From Thorsellia anophelis DSM 18579 (GTDB lineage: Bacteria > Pseudomonadota > Gammaproteobacteria > Enterobacterales > Thorselliaceae): DNA of 64,000 nucleotides. Numbering within the stretch: position 1 is the stretch's first letter; each line of letters starts with the position of its first letter. The DNA lies in assembly GCF_900111395.1 (NCBI RefSeq), contig NZ_FOHV01000009.1:62001-126000 (forward strand), in the 5' to 3' direction. A program made the position numbers and the translations under genes. The notes beneath the pieces are model-generated. The model had not been told where the DNA came from. It ran no database searches and saw only the letters and a list, made by a program, of their open reading frames with translations. This document shows, one piece after another, positions 40,455-50,882 of this stretch.

Positions 40455-40537
40455 TGTAAGAACACGGTGAATACACCTACCTAACCGAGATTTTTTCAAT
40501 AATAATGCATTCATCTTAAATAACAAGGAGATGTCCC

Positions 40538-40900
40538 ATGTAGTTATACTCGTTAGATGAAAAAATAGTGCATAATGAACGTTAGCGTGCTAGTGGCCTT
40601 ACTAGAGCACAATATGCTAATGAAAATGGTATTAAATTTGGCTCTTTTAAAAACTGGCCAACACAAATTAAAAAAGCACAAGCTGAACAGAATGAGTTAT
40701 TGATTATTCCTGTTCAAATACAGGAACTAGATAATAAATATTCAAAGCCTTCTTCTAAATCTCATCTTGCTAATGATTTTAATCAATCTCATCCTCATGA
40801 TGATTTATCTGTTTTTCTGCCATCTGGTTTGGTCATAAAATGCAATTTATCTGTTTTAACTCAGGTCGTTAAGATGATGGAGTCTCAGCATGATGCTTAA
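40538..40900 (+). pseudogene. IS66-family accessory gene tnpA (two in-frame stops)
   Basis: A single frame from the ATG at 40538 (good GGAG site) reads M-stop-LYSLDEKIVHNER-stop-RASGLTRAQYANENGIKFGS and on to ILPSGLV-type FLPSGLVIKCNLSVLTQVV, the TnpA pattern. TAG codons at codons 2 and 17 inactivate it. Confidence 0.8.
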
Positions 40901-41228
40901 GCCTAATTCTATTTATTTTATCAATCAACCTATCGATATGGGTTATCGGATAACTTGGTTTACCTCATTCGTTCAGGAAAACTTTAAGGGGGGATGGCAA
41001 AATGGTGCTGCCTTTATTTTTATTAATCGTAGTGCAAACGTGATTAAAATCTTGCAGCTAGACTCTCATAGTGTTTGGCTATGTCAGAGAAAATTACATC
41101 AAGGTTGTTTTCCAAAATTGAATTTTGGTGAAGTGCATTTATCTTTGTCAACTAGTCAGTTCGAGTGGTTGTGCAAAGGGGTTGATTATCGTCAAGTAGA
41201 AGGAGGTAATTTAAGTCAACATCACTGA
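40890..41228 (+). CDS. IS66 Orf2-like TnpB
   Basis: The 112-residue frame has TnpB landmarks: LKPNSIYFINQPIDMGYRIT (normally a DMRKGFDGL-like motif), GAAFIFINRSANVIKILQLD and VWLCQRKLHQGCFP. It is open but has drifted, and its partners are dead. It overlaps tnpA by 11 bp, the usual IS66 coupling. Confidence 0.75.
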   Translation: MMLKPNSIYFINQPIDMGYRITWFTSFVQENFKGGWQNGAAFIFINRSANVIKILQLDSHSVWLCQRKLHQGCFPKLNFGEVHLSLSTSQFEWLCKGVDYRQVEGGNLSQHH

Positions 41229-41380
41229 TTTTAATGAAAAGAGCAAGCGTGTAGTCATCATTCATGGCGTGCAAATCAAACTGAAACAGCATCAGAAAAT
41301 AGATTTGTTAAGTTCGTGTTTAATTGAATTTAAAATAATTAAATTATTGATATAAAATCATTTAATGATTATACCCATGC

Positions 41381-42070
41381 ATGGAACAATCTCATTCCAA
41401 CCTGATACAGAGCCCTTTTTTACCACTGACTCATTCCGAGCTAGTGGCGATGACGGCTGTGCAAACAGTTCAAGATCTAGATTTAAATGCTCAGATAAGG
41501 CTTTTGACTGAAACGAATATTTTGTTGGTATTGGAAAACACCTAGCTTAATCAAGAAAATATTGAGCTTAAGCAGGTCAATACTAATCTCAGTGCACAGT
41601 TAAGGGCTCTACAAACAGAGCCTTTTATGAGCAAAAGTGAAGCGCATCTTATGAATAACACAGATGCATCTACGCCAGATAGCGTTGATATTAATACTTT
41701 TAATATGTCAGATGAAAATATCTACAAGAATACTACCCACACTGCTGAGTCTACAGCTAATAGTACATCTGCGCCTACTTCAAACCACAGAAAATCGTCT
41801 GATTCACCTCCACCCCCCCTTACGCAAGCCCTTGCCAAATGTATGGATTGTGGTAACGAAATGATGGTCATTGGGACAACAAGCACTGAAAAGCTATCGA
41901 TTGTTCCAGCAAAATTTGTTAGCATTATCTATGTCCGAAATAAGTGCTCTTGCCGAAATTGTGGAATAGTCAAATCTCCCATATTACCTTATATGGACTC
42001 TTCGCGTTTGCCAAGCAAAAAATATGATTTTTTAATGGTTTCGAATGCTTCCATATATTCGGCTTCTTAG
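41381..42070 (+). pseudogene. IS66-family transposase tnpC fragment
   Basis: One frame runs from MEQSHSNLIQSPFLPLTHSE, through a TAG stop near 41546, to a region with the TnpC zinc-binding pattern (CMDCGNEMMVIGTTSTEKL, then RNKCSCRNCG). It stops before the DDE catalytic domain. The downstream 42071-42220 holds no recognisable continuation. Confidence 0.78.
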
Positions 42071-42220
42071 TGAGCATTTGTCTCGAGCACAGGATGAAAT
42101 CCGCGCATGAGGTCTAATCATTACAACTGCTTTGAAAGCAGGGAGCCTTGGTCAAGTACTGATTCCTCTCATGCAGGTTCGACTTTTTAATTCAGATATT
42201 CATAAGTGTTTTAATTTTAA

Positions 42221-42274
42221 CCTTCCTTGAAGCATGACTTAGCTGTTTTATGCTAAGTCATGCTTCAAGGAAGG
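42221..42274. repeat. Perfect 23-bp inverted repeat with 8-base loop
   Basis: 42221-42243 (starting CCTTCCTTGAAGC) and 42252-42274 (ending GCTTCAAGGAAGG) are exact reverse complements around TGTTTTAT. It sits just past the 3' end of the decayed IS110-family transposase. It might belong to that element (RNA structure or subterminal repeat) or be a strong transcript end. Confidence 0.9.
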
Positions 42275-42291
42275 ACCCTACGGGAGGCATT

Positions 42292-43337
42292 TTATCCCAT
42301 AAGCTGACTGCTCTCTCGTATACCTATATCGGTTCTATAGCCTGTTCCCTTATTCAATATAGCCCATACAATTCTAGCGGTTTTATTCACCAAGGAGACC
42401 GCAACAACATTAAACTGTTTTTTAATAGCCATGTTATTAATACATTTAGCTATACGTCCGGTCTTATTTCCTATAGTTCTTAAAACAGCTCTAGCACAAT
42501 GAACCAAAAAGTTCTTAGATAACTATCACCTCGCTTAATAATACTCCCTAATCTAGTTTTACCGCCAGAGGAGTGTTGATTAGGCACTAGACCAAGATTT
42601 GCAGCAAATTCACGACCAAATTTATATTGACTACCATTGCCTAGTGTACTGACTAAAGCAGACGCAGTAATAGGTCCTATTCCTTCAATGGCTTGTAGTT
42701 GTTTGACCCTGTAGTCGCTATCTGCATGCGAAGCTATGATTTTAGTCAATTTGTCTATTGCCTCATCAAGATTATCGAGCATTAATTTTTGCACTTCTAA
42801 AGCTTGTTTTAAAACCCAAGGTACATCGATTTCTGGTTCAAGTACAGAAGCAATCAACGGCCTGACCTGACTAAGACCTCTTTTGGTATGATAACCAAAC
42901 TCAGAGAGTAACCCTCTTATGGCGTTAATTAATGCTGTTCTTTCTTTTATTTGTTGTTGCCTGATTTTATGCACTACTAATCTTGCTTGCTGCTCTTCAC
43001 TTTTAACCTCAACAAATGTCATATGTGGACGGCTAACTGCTTCACAAATCGCCTCAGCGTCTCTCATATCATTTTTATGACCAGTGACATAAGGTTTCAC
43101 TTTCTGAGGTGCGATGAGTTTAACGGTATGCCCTAATTTATTTAAGGTGCGAGCCCAGTAATGAGCACTGCTACAAGCTTCTATCCCTATCAAGCAAGGT
43201 TCACACTCACTGAAAAATTTCATCACTTCTGCACGTCGTAAGGCTTTATTAAAAACACGCTTTTCATTATGATCAACTGCTCAAACCTGTATAATATTTT
43301 TAGCTAAATCAATACCAATGCGTTTGTATTTTTTCAT
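42292..43337 (-). pseudogene. IS110/IS1111-family transposase (one stop, one frameshift)
   Basis: The gene starts at the ATG at 43337 (GGAGG site): MKKYKRIGIDLAKNIIQV, then TGA at 43283-43281, then continues in frame to about 42507. There a T-run (A5 on the plus strand, 42506-42510) is one base short, shifting the end SYLRTF-LVHCARAVLRTI into another frame that runs to 42292. The N-terminal DEDD-type RuvC domain (GIDLAK, HKNDMRDAEAI) and the C-terminal Transposase_20 domain (LQAIEGIGPITASALVSTLG, GLVPNQHSSGGK) are otherwise whole. In this family the mobile DNA also encodes a bridge RNA in a noncoding end. Confidence 0.88.
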
Positions 43338-43518
43338 ACATCCTCCTGAAATTATCAACAGTGTATATATTTTGCCACAATGTCGATTTAGAGGGGAAAA
43401 GTCCATTACATCATTAAAAAGCTTTATCTTAATATTTATAGAAAGGACTTACAGCCGCCTAAATTCATGATATTACCTATTTAGGCATTAAAATCAGAAA
43501 AATACTGTTAATAATCAA

Positions 43519-43820
43519 CTATAGTATCATTGCTGCAATCCAACCAAAAATAATAAGAGGAATATTATAATGAAGAAAAGTAGGCACAACTGAATCCCAA
43601 ATATGGTTATGCTGTCCATCAGCATTTAAACCAGCTGTAGGGCCTAATGTTGAATCTGATGCAGGTGAACCGGCATCCCCAAGCGCTGCAGCTGTACCAA
43701 CCAAAGCAACAATTGCTGCAGGTGAAAAACCTAAATTATGAGCAATAGGGACAAATATCACTGTAATAATCGGAATGGTAGAGAAAGATGAGCCAATTCC
43801 TAGCGTAATAAATAGCCCAA
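43519..43820 (-). repeat. Right direct repeat: 3' end of intact yuiF
   Basis: Matches 29671-29971 in the same orientation with a handful of base differences (for example GCCGC/GCTGC, GAGTAAT/GAGCAAT). Recombination between the two would excise the CRISPR-Cas island and leave yuiF intact. Confidence 0.9.
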
Positions 43821-44874
43821 CAAGAAGCATTACAAATGCAGCAAGCCCTTTATTATCTCCAATAACATCCATTGAAGTCGCAACTAAGGTATTAACATGG
43901 CCCGTCTCTTTCATTACTGCTGCAAAACCAGCTGCTGATATCATGATAAATCCAACAAGTGCCATCATGCGCATTCCTTCAACAAACACGCTATCTTGAT
44001 CTTGCCATTTAAAGACGCCTGCAACAGAGAGAACCGCAAATCCAAATAAGCCGCCCAAAATCATAGAGTCATATTTAAGTTGAAGTACAACGGTACCAAT
44101 CAAAGCAACCATAAGCATGACAATTTGCCAAGGTGCTAAAACCATTTTAGGACCTTTAGCTTTCCCGTTTTCGATCTGAGGGTCTGTTGATTGAGTGATA
44201 TAGTGACGGGGTTTTCGATACGAATAAAAATAGGCAATTAGCAATCCGATGACCATCCCCCCAAAAGGAATAGCCATTGACTTAACAACGATAGAGCTCT
44301 CAATGACAAGCCCAATATCTTTGCCTGCAATATTTAAATTTTTTAACAATAAATCGTACAAAAAGATTGAACCAAACCCTACTGGTACAAACATATAAGT
44401 ACCAACTAAACCAAATGTCAAAACGCATGCAGCAAGCCGTCTATCCATTTTAAGCGTATTCATTAGCCCAAGTAAAGGCGGGACAAGAATAGGGATAAAG
44501 GCAATATGAACTGGGATAAGATTTTGTGAACTGACAGCTGCTAAAATAAATACAACTAGTAATAAAAAACTGACTCTTTTCGTTGTTTGTTCTGTCGCAT
44601 CTTTACCAGTTAGCTTTGAAATTGCCAACTGAGCCATAGTTTCAGCAATCCCTGAACGCGATAATGCAACAGCAAATGCACCCAAAATAGCATAAGATAA
44701 CGCAATAGTGGCACCATCGCCTAAGCCTTTTGTGAAAACATTAATAGTATCAACAACAGGCATCCCAGCAAGTACTCCTCCTAAAATAGAGGAGAAAATT
44801 AAAGCAAACACAACTGAGACTCGGCAGAGGCTCAGTGCAACCATTACAATCACAGCTATAATCACGGCATTCAT
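43519..44874 (-). CDS. yuiF: YuiF-like permease, probable histidine transporter of the hut operon
   Basis: Inner-membrane Na+/H+ antiporter-superfamily (NhaC/ion-transporter type) permease of 451 residues with about eleven hydrophobic segments. Family-like motifs are [20 protein letters not shown] and [20 protein letters not shown] followed by [12 protein letters not shown]. It lies 27 bp after hutH as last gene of the operon. Homologues in hut contexts are annotated as histidine permease YuiF, which fits here; substrate is inference. AAGGTG ribosome site. Confidence 0.8.
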   Translation of the reverse strand: MNAVIIAVIVMVALSLCRVSVVFALIFSSILGGVLAGMPVVDTINVFTKGLGDGATIALSYAILGAFAVALSRSGIAETMAQLAISKLTGKDATEQTTKRVSFLLLVVFILAAVSSQNLIPVHIAFIPILVPPLLGLMNTLKMDRRLAACVLTFGLVGTYMFVPVGFGSIFLYDLLLKNLNIAGKDIGLVIESSIVVKSMAIPFGGMVIGLLIAYFYSYRKPRHYITQSTDPQIENGKAKGPKMVLAPWQIVMLMVALIGTVVLQLKYDSMILGGLFGFAVLSVAGVFKWQDQDSVFVEGMRMMALVGFIMISAAGFAAVMKETGHVNTLVATSMDVIGDNKGLAAFVMLLVGLFITLGIGSSFSTIPIITVIFVPIAHNLGFSPAAIVALVGTAAALGDAGSPASDSTLGPTAGLNADGQHNHIWDSVVPTFLHYNIPLIIFGWIAAMIL

Positions 44875-44901
44875 AAATCACCTTCTTTTATTGAAATGAA
44901 C

Positions 44902-46452
44902 TTAGCATTGGCTAGGTAACATGTTTGATGGTAGGTAAGACCAAAAAATATTTTGTTTTAGTAACTGAGCAGCTAATTCAATGTCAGGGGAAAAAAACCT
45001 ATCACAGTCATAGAATGGAATAAACTCTCTCAGTTTATTCCTTGCATTTTCTAATAATACCGAACTTTTTTTGCCTTGCCTAAAATCTAATCCTTGGCAC
45101 GCAGCTAACCACTCAATTGCCAATAAATATCTCGCGTTTTCGCTCATTTCCCATAGTCGCATTCCTGCAGCTGGCGCCATAGAAACATGATCTTCTTGAT
45201 TAGCTGAAGTTGGGATTGTATCAACACTTCTTGGGTGCGATAGCGCTTTATTTTCACTTGCCAGTGCAGCAGAGGTTACCTGCGCAATCATGAATCCTGA
45301 ATTTACCCCACCATTGTCGACTAAAAATGGAGGGAGCTGTGATAAATGCTTATCCATCAATAAAGATATTCGTCTTTCTGATAAATTAGCAATTTCAGCG
45401 ATAGCAAGTGCTAAATTATCAGCTACCATAGCAACAGGTTCTGCATGAAAATTACCGCCCGATAATACATCGCCTTTGTCTGCAAATACAAGCGGATTAT
45501 CAGACACTGCATTAGCTTCTGTCAATAAAATAGATGCAGCAAATCTGATCTGTTGCAAGCAAGCACCCATTACTTGAGGTTGACATCTAAGTGAATACGG
45601 GTCTTGAACTTTATCACAATTTGCATGTGATAATGAGATTTCACTTTCATCCCCTAACAAATGACGATAAATTGTTGCTGCATCTATTTGGCCAACTTGC
45701 CCTCGGATTGCGTGTATTCTTTCATCAAATGGGGTTCTTGATCCCATACTTGCCTCTACGCTTAATGATCCACAGACACTGGCTGCAGCGTAGAGTTCTT
45801 CTGCAAAAAACAATCCTTTCAGTGCATAAGCCGTTGAGACCTGGGTACCATTTAGAAGAGCAAGTCCTTCCTTTGGCTTTAATGTTAGTTGTTTTAAACC
45901 TGCTATCTCTAATGCTTTTTTAGCCTCTATCCACTCACCTTTATGTCTTGCTTTCCCTTCACCTAACAATAAAGCAGACATATGAGCCAGTGGTGCGAGA
46001 TCACCTGATGCACCGACTGAACCCTTAGCTGGTATTGCAGGATAAACTTCATGATTAATTAGTGCCATAAGTGCATCAAGAACTTCGCGTCTAATACCAG
46101 AATATCCCCTTGCAAGAGAGTTGATTTTAAGAACCATAATTAATCGAACTAAATCATCACTAATTGGTTCCCCTACCCCTGTTGAATGAGATAGTACCAA
46201 TGATTTTTGAAGCTGCTCTAAATCCTTATTTTGTATTCTGGTTTGAGCCAATAATCCAAAACCAGTATTAATGCCGTATGTCGTTTTTTCAGCTTTAACA
46301 ATTTTATTGACACACTCAACTGAAGCATTAATTGCGTCATTATATTTTGCATCTAATGATATTTTGATAGGCTGTTTAAATATCGAACGACAATCAGCTA
46401 AAGTTAATTCCCCTGCTTTTAAATTTAAATCAAAATGCGTGTCCGTATGCAT
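44902..46452 (-). CDS. hutH: Histidine ammonia-lyase HutH
   Basis: First step of histidine breakdown: histidine to urocanate and ammonia. It has 516 residues with the MIO-forming Ala-Ser-Gly in [17 protein letters not shown] (about residue 145), plus [42 protein letters not shown] and [20 protein letters not shown]. The hutU stop lies inside the hutH ribosome site (GGAGGAATAA), with 2 bp between the genes, so translation is coupled. Confidence 0.97.
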   Translation of the reverse strand: MHTDTHFDLNLKAGELTLADCRSIFKQPIKISLDAKYNDAINASVECVNKIVKAEKTTYGINTGFGLLAQTRIQNKDLEQLQKSLVLSHSTGVGEPISDDLVRLIMVLKINSLARGYSGIRREVLDALMALINHEVYPAIPAKGSVGASGDLAPLAHMSALLLGEGKARHKGEWIEAKKALEIAGLKQLTLKPKEGLALLNGTQVSTAYALKGLFFAEELYAAASVCGSLSVEASMGSRTPFDERIHAIRGQVGQIDAATIYRHLLGDESEISLSHANCDKVQDPYSLRCQPQVMGACLQQIRFAASILLTEANAVSDNPLVFADKGDVLSGGNFHAEPVAMVADNLALAIAEIANLSERRISLLMDKHLSQLPPFLVDNGGVNSGFMIAQVTSAALASENKALSHPRSVDTIPTSANQEDHVSMAPAAGMRLWEMSENARYLLAIEWLAACQGLDFRQGKKSSVLLENARNKLREFIPFYDCDRFFSPDIELAAQLLKQNIFWSYLPSNMLPSQC

Positions 46453-46454
46453 AT

Positions 46455-48134
46455 TTATTCCTCCATCATGGGTAAGTTTAAATTATTATTCTTTGCACAA
46501 TTTATAGCGATTTCATATCCAGCATCGGCATGACGCATTACTCCTGTGGCAGGATCATTATGTAAGACTCTTGCAATGCGCGCCGCTGCTTCATCCGTTC
46601 CATCACATATAATTACGACACCTGAATGCTGAGAAAAGCCCATGCCCACACCACCACCATGGTGTAAACTCACCCAAGTTGCACCACCTGCTGTATTTAG
46701 TAGAGCATTAAGCAATGGCCAATCGGATACAGCATCAGATCCATCTAACATGCTCTCAGTTTCACGATTTGGACTTGCAACTGAGCCAGAGTCTAAATGA
46801 TCGCGCCCAATCACAATAGGTGCTTTAACCTCACCGTGACGCACCATTTCATTAAATGCCAAACCTAATTTAGCCCTATCTGCAAGCCCTACCCAACAAA
46901 TTCTAGCAGGCAGTCCCTGAAATTCGATACGCTCTTTTGCCATATCTAACCAGTGGTGTAAATGTGGATTGTTCGGAATTAATGATTTAACTTTGGCATC
47001 TGTTTTATAAATATCTTCTGGATCGCCGGAAAGAGCAACCCATCTAAAAGGCCCAATTCCCTGACAAAATAATGGCCGGATATAAGCTGGGACAAATCCA
47101 GGGAAATCAAAGGCCTTTTCAACCCCCATTTCTAAAGCCATCTGCCTAATGTTATTGCCATAATCTACAGTAGCACTTCCCCGTTGCTGCAAAATCAACA
47201 TCGCTCTAACTTGTTTTGCCATGCTTTGTTTAGCGGGGAGTGTGATTGTTTCTGGTGCATTAGCCCTAGCTGTTTGCCACTGTTGCATTGTCCAGCCACT
47301 TGGTAAATAGCCATTAATAGGATCATGCGCACTCGTTTGATCGGTTGTTACATCAGGCGTAATACCTCGCGAAACTAACTCAGCAAATATATCTGCGGCA
47401 TTACCAAGCAAGCCAATTGAGGTTGGTACTTTATTTTTTTTTGCAGCTTCAAGCATCTCAAGCGCTTCATCAAGTGTCTTAGCTTTTTTATCCAAATAAC
47501 GGGTTTTGATTCTAAAATCAATACGAGTCTCATCACATTCTATTGCAATCATATGAAACCCAGCCATTGTGGCAGCTAAAGGTTGTGCTCCTCCCATCCC
47601 CCCTAACCCACCTGTTAATACCCAACGATTGAGTGCTTCACCATTAAAATGCGTTTTAGCCATTGAAACAAAAGTCTCATAGGTGCCTTGAACTATTCCT
47701 TGTGAACCAATATAAATCCATGAGCCGGCTGTCATTTGTCCATACATCATGAGCCCTTTTTTATCGAGTTCATGAAAGTGATCCCAAGTTGCAAAATGCG
47801 GTACAAGATTAGAATTGGCAATTAAAACCCTAGGGGCATCTTTATGAGTTGGGAATATACCGACAGGTTTCCCTGACTGCACAAGCAATGTCTCATCATC
47901 TTTTAAAGTCTTTAATACTTCAGTAATTTTATCAAAACAATTCCAATCTCTTGCTGCTCGGCCAATACCGCCATAAACAACAAGAGATTGCGGATGCTCT
48001 GCAACTTCTGGGTCTAAATTATTATGTAGCATCCTTAAAGCTGCCTCGGTTTGCCAGCTAAGACAAGATTTTTCACTACCACGATCGGCTTTGATTACTC
48101 TATTTACATCTAATCTTGGATTATGTTTTGTCAT
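46455..48134 (-). CDS. hutU: Urocanate hydratase HutU
   Basis: NAD-dependent conversion of urocanate to imidazolonepropionate. The 559 residues are of family length. Landmarks are the NAD-binding [18 protein letters not shown] (about residue 175), [20 protein letters not shown] with the active-site cysteine region, and [18 protein letters not shown] near residue 485. A 162-bp gap separates it from hutI upstream, possibly holding a second promoter. Confidence 0.97.
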   Translation of the reverse strand: MTKHNPRLDVNRVIKADRGSEKSCLSWQTEAALRMLHNNLDPEVAEHPQSLVVYGGIGRAARDWNCFDKITEVLKTLKDDETLLVQSGKPVGIFPTHKDAPRVLIANSNLVPHFATWDHFHELDKKGLMMYGQMTAGSWIYIGSQGIVQGTYETFVSMAKTHFNGEALNRWVLTGGLGGMGGAQPLAATMAGFHMIAIECDETRIDFRIKTRYLDKKAKTLDEALEMLEAAKKNKVPTSIGLLGNAADIFAELVSRGITPDVTTDQTSAHDPINGYLPSGWTMQQWQTARANAPETITLPAKQSMAKQVRAMLILQQRGSATVDYGNNIRQMALEMGVEKAFDFPGFVPAYIRPLFCQGIGPFRWVALSGDPEDIYKTDAKVKSLIPNNPHLHHWLDMAKERIEFQGLPARICWVGLADRAKLGLAFNEMVRHGEVKAPIVIGRDHLDSGSVASPNRETESMLDGSDAVSDWPLLNALLNTAGGATWVSLHHGGGVGMGFSQHSGVVIICDGTDEAAARIARVLHNDPATGVMRHADAGYEIAINCAKNNNLNLPMMEE

Positions 48135-48296
48135 AGTATTTTCCTTTATAAATGTCTATCCATACCCTATGCTTCTTCTATTGAAATTAAAAACCATTAG
48201 ACTTGTTGTGCCCTAAATAACGTATAGTGACTCCTTATCACTGTACTTTTTTCTTAAAATTGCAATCTGTCTTATCCCACATTCAAATATATTTCA

Positions 48297-49553
48297 CTAA
48301 TTCGTTATATCTCCTTCAAACACTCGGTATATGAGCGGATTTGTTCCTAATTCATAAAATATTTCTACCGGTTTATCTACTTCCCAAATAGCCAAGTTAG
48401 CCATAAATCCAGGGGCTATTTTTCCATGTGTATTATCTCTTCCTAATGCTTTTGCTGCATGTGTAGTGACACCTAAAAGTATTTCATCGACTGTTAGACC
48501 AAACTCTACAGCAGCCATATTCATTGCTAATCTAAGCGAAGCTAGAGGCGCTGTTCCTGGATTAAAATCTGTTGATATCGCCATCGGTATAGCGTACTTA
48601 CGCAATAAATCGATCGGCGGTTTTTGTGTTTCTTTTAAAAAATAAAATGCGAGAGGTAATAATGTCGCAACAGTACCAGAATGTTGCATGGCGATAACAT
48701 CAGATTTTTGCAAATACTCAATATGGTCAACAGATAACCCCTTAAAGTTTGCCACGAGTTCACTTGTACCTAAATGAGATAATTGTTCTGCATGTGCTTT
48801 AATCGGAATTCCAAGTTCTCTTGCCGCTTTAAATAGACGTGTAGCATCTTCAACCGAGAAGGCAATGGTTTCACAGAAAATATCAACTGCTTCCATCAGT
48901 CCTTTATGCCAAAAATCAGGTAACATTTTATTGATAACAGTATCTAAATAGCCCTCAGGATCAGTTGTATATGCTTTAGGTACAGCATGTGCACCTAAAA
49001 ATGTAGGTGAGATATCTAACTTGTGATTTTCCTTAATCGTTTTAATGACAGATAGGATCTTAAACTCACTGTCATAGCATAAACCGTATCCTGATTTAAT
49101 TTCTAATGTCGTTACACCCTCTTTTACTAACGCTTCTAATCTTGGTAAGCTTAATTCATACAGCATCTGTTCTGATGCCTCTATAGTTGCATTGACTGTG
49201 CTTTGAATACCGCCTCCAGATTTAACTATCTCTTCATAGCTTTCACCGGCCAATCGCCTTTGCCATTCGTGTGCACGATTACCTGCAAAAACTAGATGCG
49301 TATGACAATCAATTAATCCTGGAGTGATAAGCGCCCCTTCTAATTTGATATTTGTATAGGTTGATTTTAATTCGGATTGAACTTCGTTATCTGGCAAAAT
49401 TGCCTCAATTTTCTTGCCCTTGATAAATAATTGATGACCTGTAACAACGCCCTCTTTATCCGCTTTAGGGTGCGAAGGCATCCATATTCTGCCTTGTGTA
49501 ATGCATAAATTCTGCTCATCTATAGTAAATGAGTTAGGCCCTCGCTTATTCAT
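48297..49553 (-). CDS. hutI: Imidazolonepropionase HutI
   Basis: Metal-dependent amidohydrolase giving N-formimidoylglutamate. A frame opens at 49574, but AGGAG 5 bases before the ATG at 49553 and the MNKRGPNSF N-terminus favour 49553 (418 aa). Metal ligands are in ITPGLIDCHTHLVFAGNR, IKAHAEQLSHLG, LSVDHIEYL and ISTDFNPGTAPLASL. A 253-bp gap with a palindrome precedes it. Confidence 0.96.
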   Translation of the reverse strand: MNKRGPNSFTIDEQNLCITQGRIWMPSHPKADKEGVVTGHQLFIKGKKIEAILPDNEVQSELKSTYTNIKLEGALITPGLIDCHTHLVFAGNRAHEWQRRLAGESYEEIVKSGGGIQSTVNATIEASEQMLYELSLPRLEALVKEGVTTLEIKSGYGLCYDSEFKILSVIKTIKENHKLDISPTFLGAHAVPKAYTTDPEGYLDTVINKMLPDFWHKGLMEAVDIFCETIAFSVEDATRLFKAARELGIPIKAHAEQLSHLGTSELVANFKGLSVDHIEYLQKSDVIAMQHSGTVATLLPLAFYFLKETQKPPIDLLRKYAIPMAISTDFNPGTAPLASLRLAMNMAAVEFGLTVDEILLGVTTHAAKALGRDNTHGKIAPGFMANLAIWEVDKPVEIFYELGTNPLIYRVFEGDITN

Positions 49554-49611
49554 AATCACTCCTGTTTTATGCATTCGTTCCAGTTAATTCAGCTATTTAA
49601 TAGAACTCCAT

Positions 49612-49635
49612 ATTTCCATTCGTTGCAATGGAAAT
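49612..49635. promoter_or_regulatory. Candidate IclR-family operator upstream of hutI
   Basis: ATTTCCAT-N8-ATGGAAAT, an 8+8 palindrome 59 bp before the hutI start. Its half-sites are those of the E. coli IclR site (TGGAAAT-N-ATTTCCA) in inverted order. A related ATGGGAAA lies upstream of the regulator gene near 51635. The remainder of the hutG-hutI gap is AT-rich. Confidence 0.4.
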
Positions 49636-49806
49636 TTAGCTATTATTTGATTTGTCTATAGTGATAAAAATTTAGATTCACTTTGAGTTATAACTAATAC
49701 ACAACAAAGCGCTGCATGTTATAAATTTGTTAAGTTTGATTAACGGTAAGATATCGATAATTGGCCTAAGTTAACAATTAAAATTCCTAAATTATGAGAA
49801 TTTTAA

Positions 49807-50853
49807 TCATGCATTCGATTTATATTTCAATTTTGTTAACACGGTCACTAAATAAGCTGCTAGTTTACTCGTATGGTTATCTATATCGAAGTTAGGGTTC
49901 AATTCAGCTATATCCGCTATACGAACTTTACCTGAACTAAATAGATAACCCAAAATCCATTCAATGACATATAAAGGCACTCCACAGACAGCAGGAGCAC
50001 TGACTCCTGGCGCTTGTGTATACGAAAATACATCTAGATCAATTGATATATATAAGTGTTCAAAACGATTTAAAAAATCATCTAGCCATTTTGCAAGCCA
50101 TTTTTTATCAAGCACCTGTAATTCATTGTCAAATAAATAGCTCACGTCCAGTTGACGCGCCGTTTCAAATAAAATAGCAGTATTACTGTTTTCATTTATT
50201 CCAATACATGCATAGTTAAAATCGACATTATCTATATCAAGCTGCTTAGCAATTTGAAAAAACGGGCTTCCTGATGTTGCAATTGGTTGTTGCCTTAAGT
50301 CAAAATGGGCATCAAAATTCAAAATACCAACCTTGATCATGTTTTGGCTGATAATAGGATTCTTATTAATAAGAGGTAACGTGGATTGATCCTGTATTTC
50401 TAAGGAAACTTGTTTTGTCCGAGGTATTTCATTTAATCTATGCATCAGCCCATAATACATCCCCATAAAGCTTCCAAATGCAATTTCATGACCGCCGCCT
50501 AGTACAATTACAAACCCATGAGCTTGAATAATTTGACTAATTCTTTCAGTCTGTTCAATCTGAATTTTCTCTAAACTGGCTGCATCACCGCCAATATCAC
50601 CCGCATCATAGAGAGTATAGCAATCATGCAAAGCTACATTTGCGAGCTGCTGCCTGATTGCTTTAGGGCCTTTTGCTGCTCCCACTCTACCTTTATTTCT
50701 CCGCACACCTTCATCACTTTCTACACCAAGCAGAACTACCGCATTACCTAGTTCAGACAGATTATTAGATGTATCCAACTCGACAATCTGATTATGCCAT
50801 CTATGATGAAACTTACCTTCCCCATCTTGCCTGCCTTGCCACTTAAATGTCAT
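49807..50853 (-). CDS. hutG: Formimidoylglutamase HutG
   Basis: Arginase-family manganese enzyme hydrolysing N-formimidoylglutamate to glutamate and formamide. It has 348 residues. Metal-binding segments are VLGGGHEIAFGSFMG, ILNFDAHFDLR and LYISIDLDVFSYTQAPGVSA. The family N-terminus WQGRQDG is present. A low-complexity insertion (about 165-185, SLEIQDQSTLPLINKNPIIS) makes it slightly longer than usual. The gene starts 29 bp after the regulator stop. Confidence 0.94.
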   Translation of the reverse strand: MTFKWQGRQDGEGKFHHRWHNQIVELDTSNNLSELGNAVVLLGVESDEGVRRNKGRVGAAKGPKAIRQQLANVALHDCYTLYDAGDIGGDAASLEKIQIEQTERISQIIQAHGFVIVLGGGHEIAFGSFMGMYYGLMHRLNEIPRTKQVSLEIQDQSTLPLINKNPIISQNMIKVGILNFDAHFDLRQQPIATSGSPFFQIAKQLDIDNVDFNYACIGINENSNTAILFETARQLDVSYLFDNELQVLDKKWLAKWLDDFLNRFEHLYISIDLDVFSYTQAPGVSAPAVCGVPLYVIEWILGYLFSSGKVRIADIAELNPNFDIDNHTSKLAAYLVTVLTKLKYKSNA

Positions 50854-50882
50854 ATTGACCCCATACTATAAAAACAAGCATG

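Larger units (their letters stand above)
40456..42070 (+). mobile_element. IS66-family remnant inserted in the CRISPR array
   Basis: The left end begins GTAAG-N5-GGTGAA, as IS66-family termini do, directly in the fourth CRISPR repeat. It is followed by tnpA, tnpB and tnpC homologues in standard order. tnpA and tnpC are broken and the DDE part of tnpC is missing; no right terminus or second half of the repeat is found, so a later deletion removed that end. Confidence 0.8.

Noticed and set aside
40261-40470. An open plus-strand frame across the CRISPR array
   Set aside because: It is the array itself; repeats and 33-nt spacers explain it fully.
48610-48640. A GTGTTTCT string inside hutI resembling the crRNA handle
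   Set aside because: No stem is next to it and it lies within conserved coding sequence; chance match.
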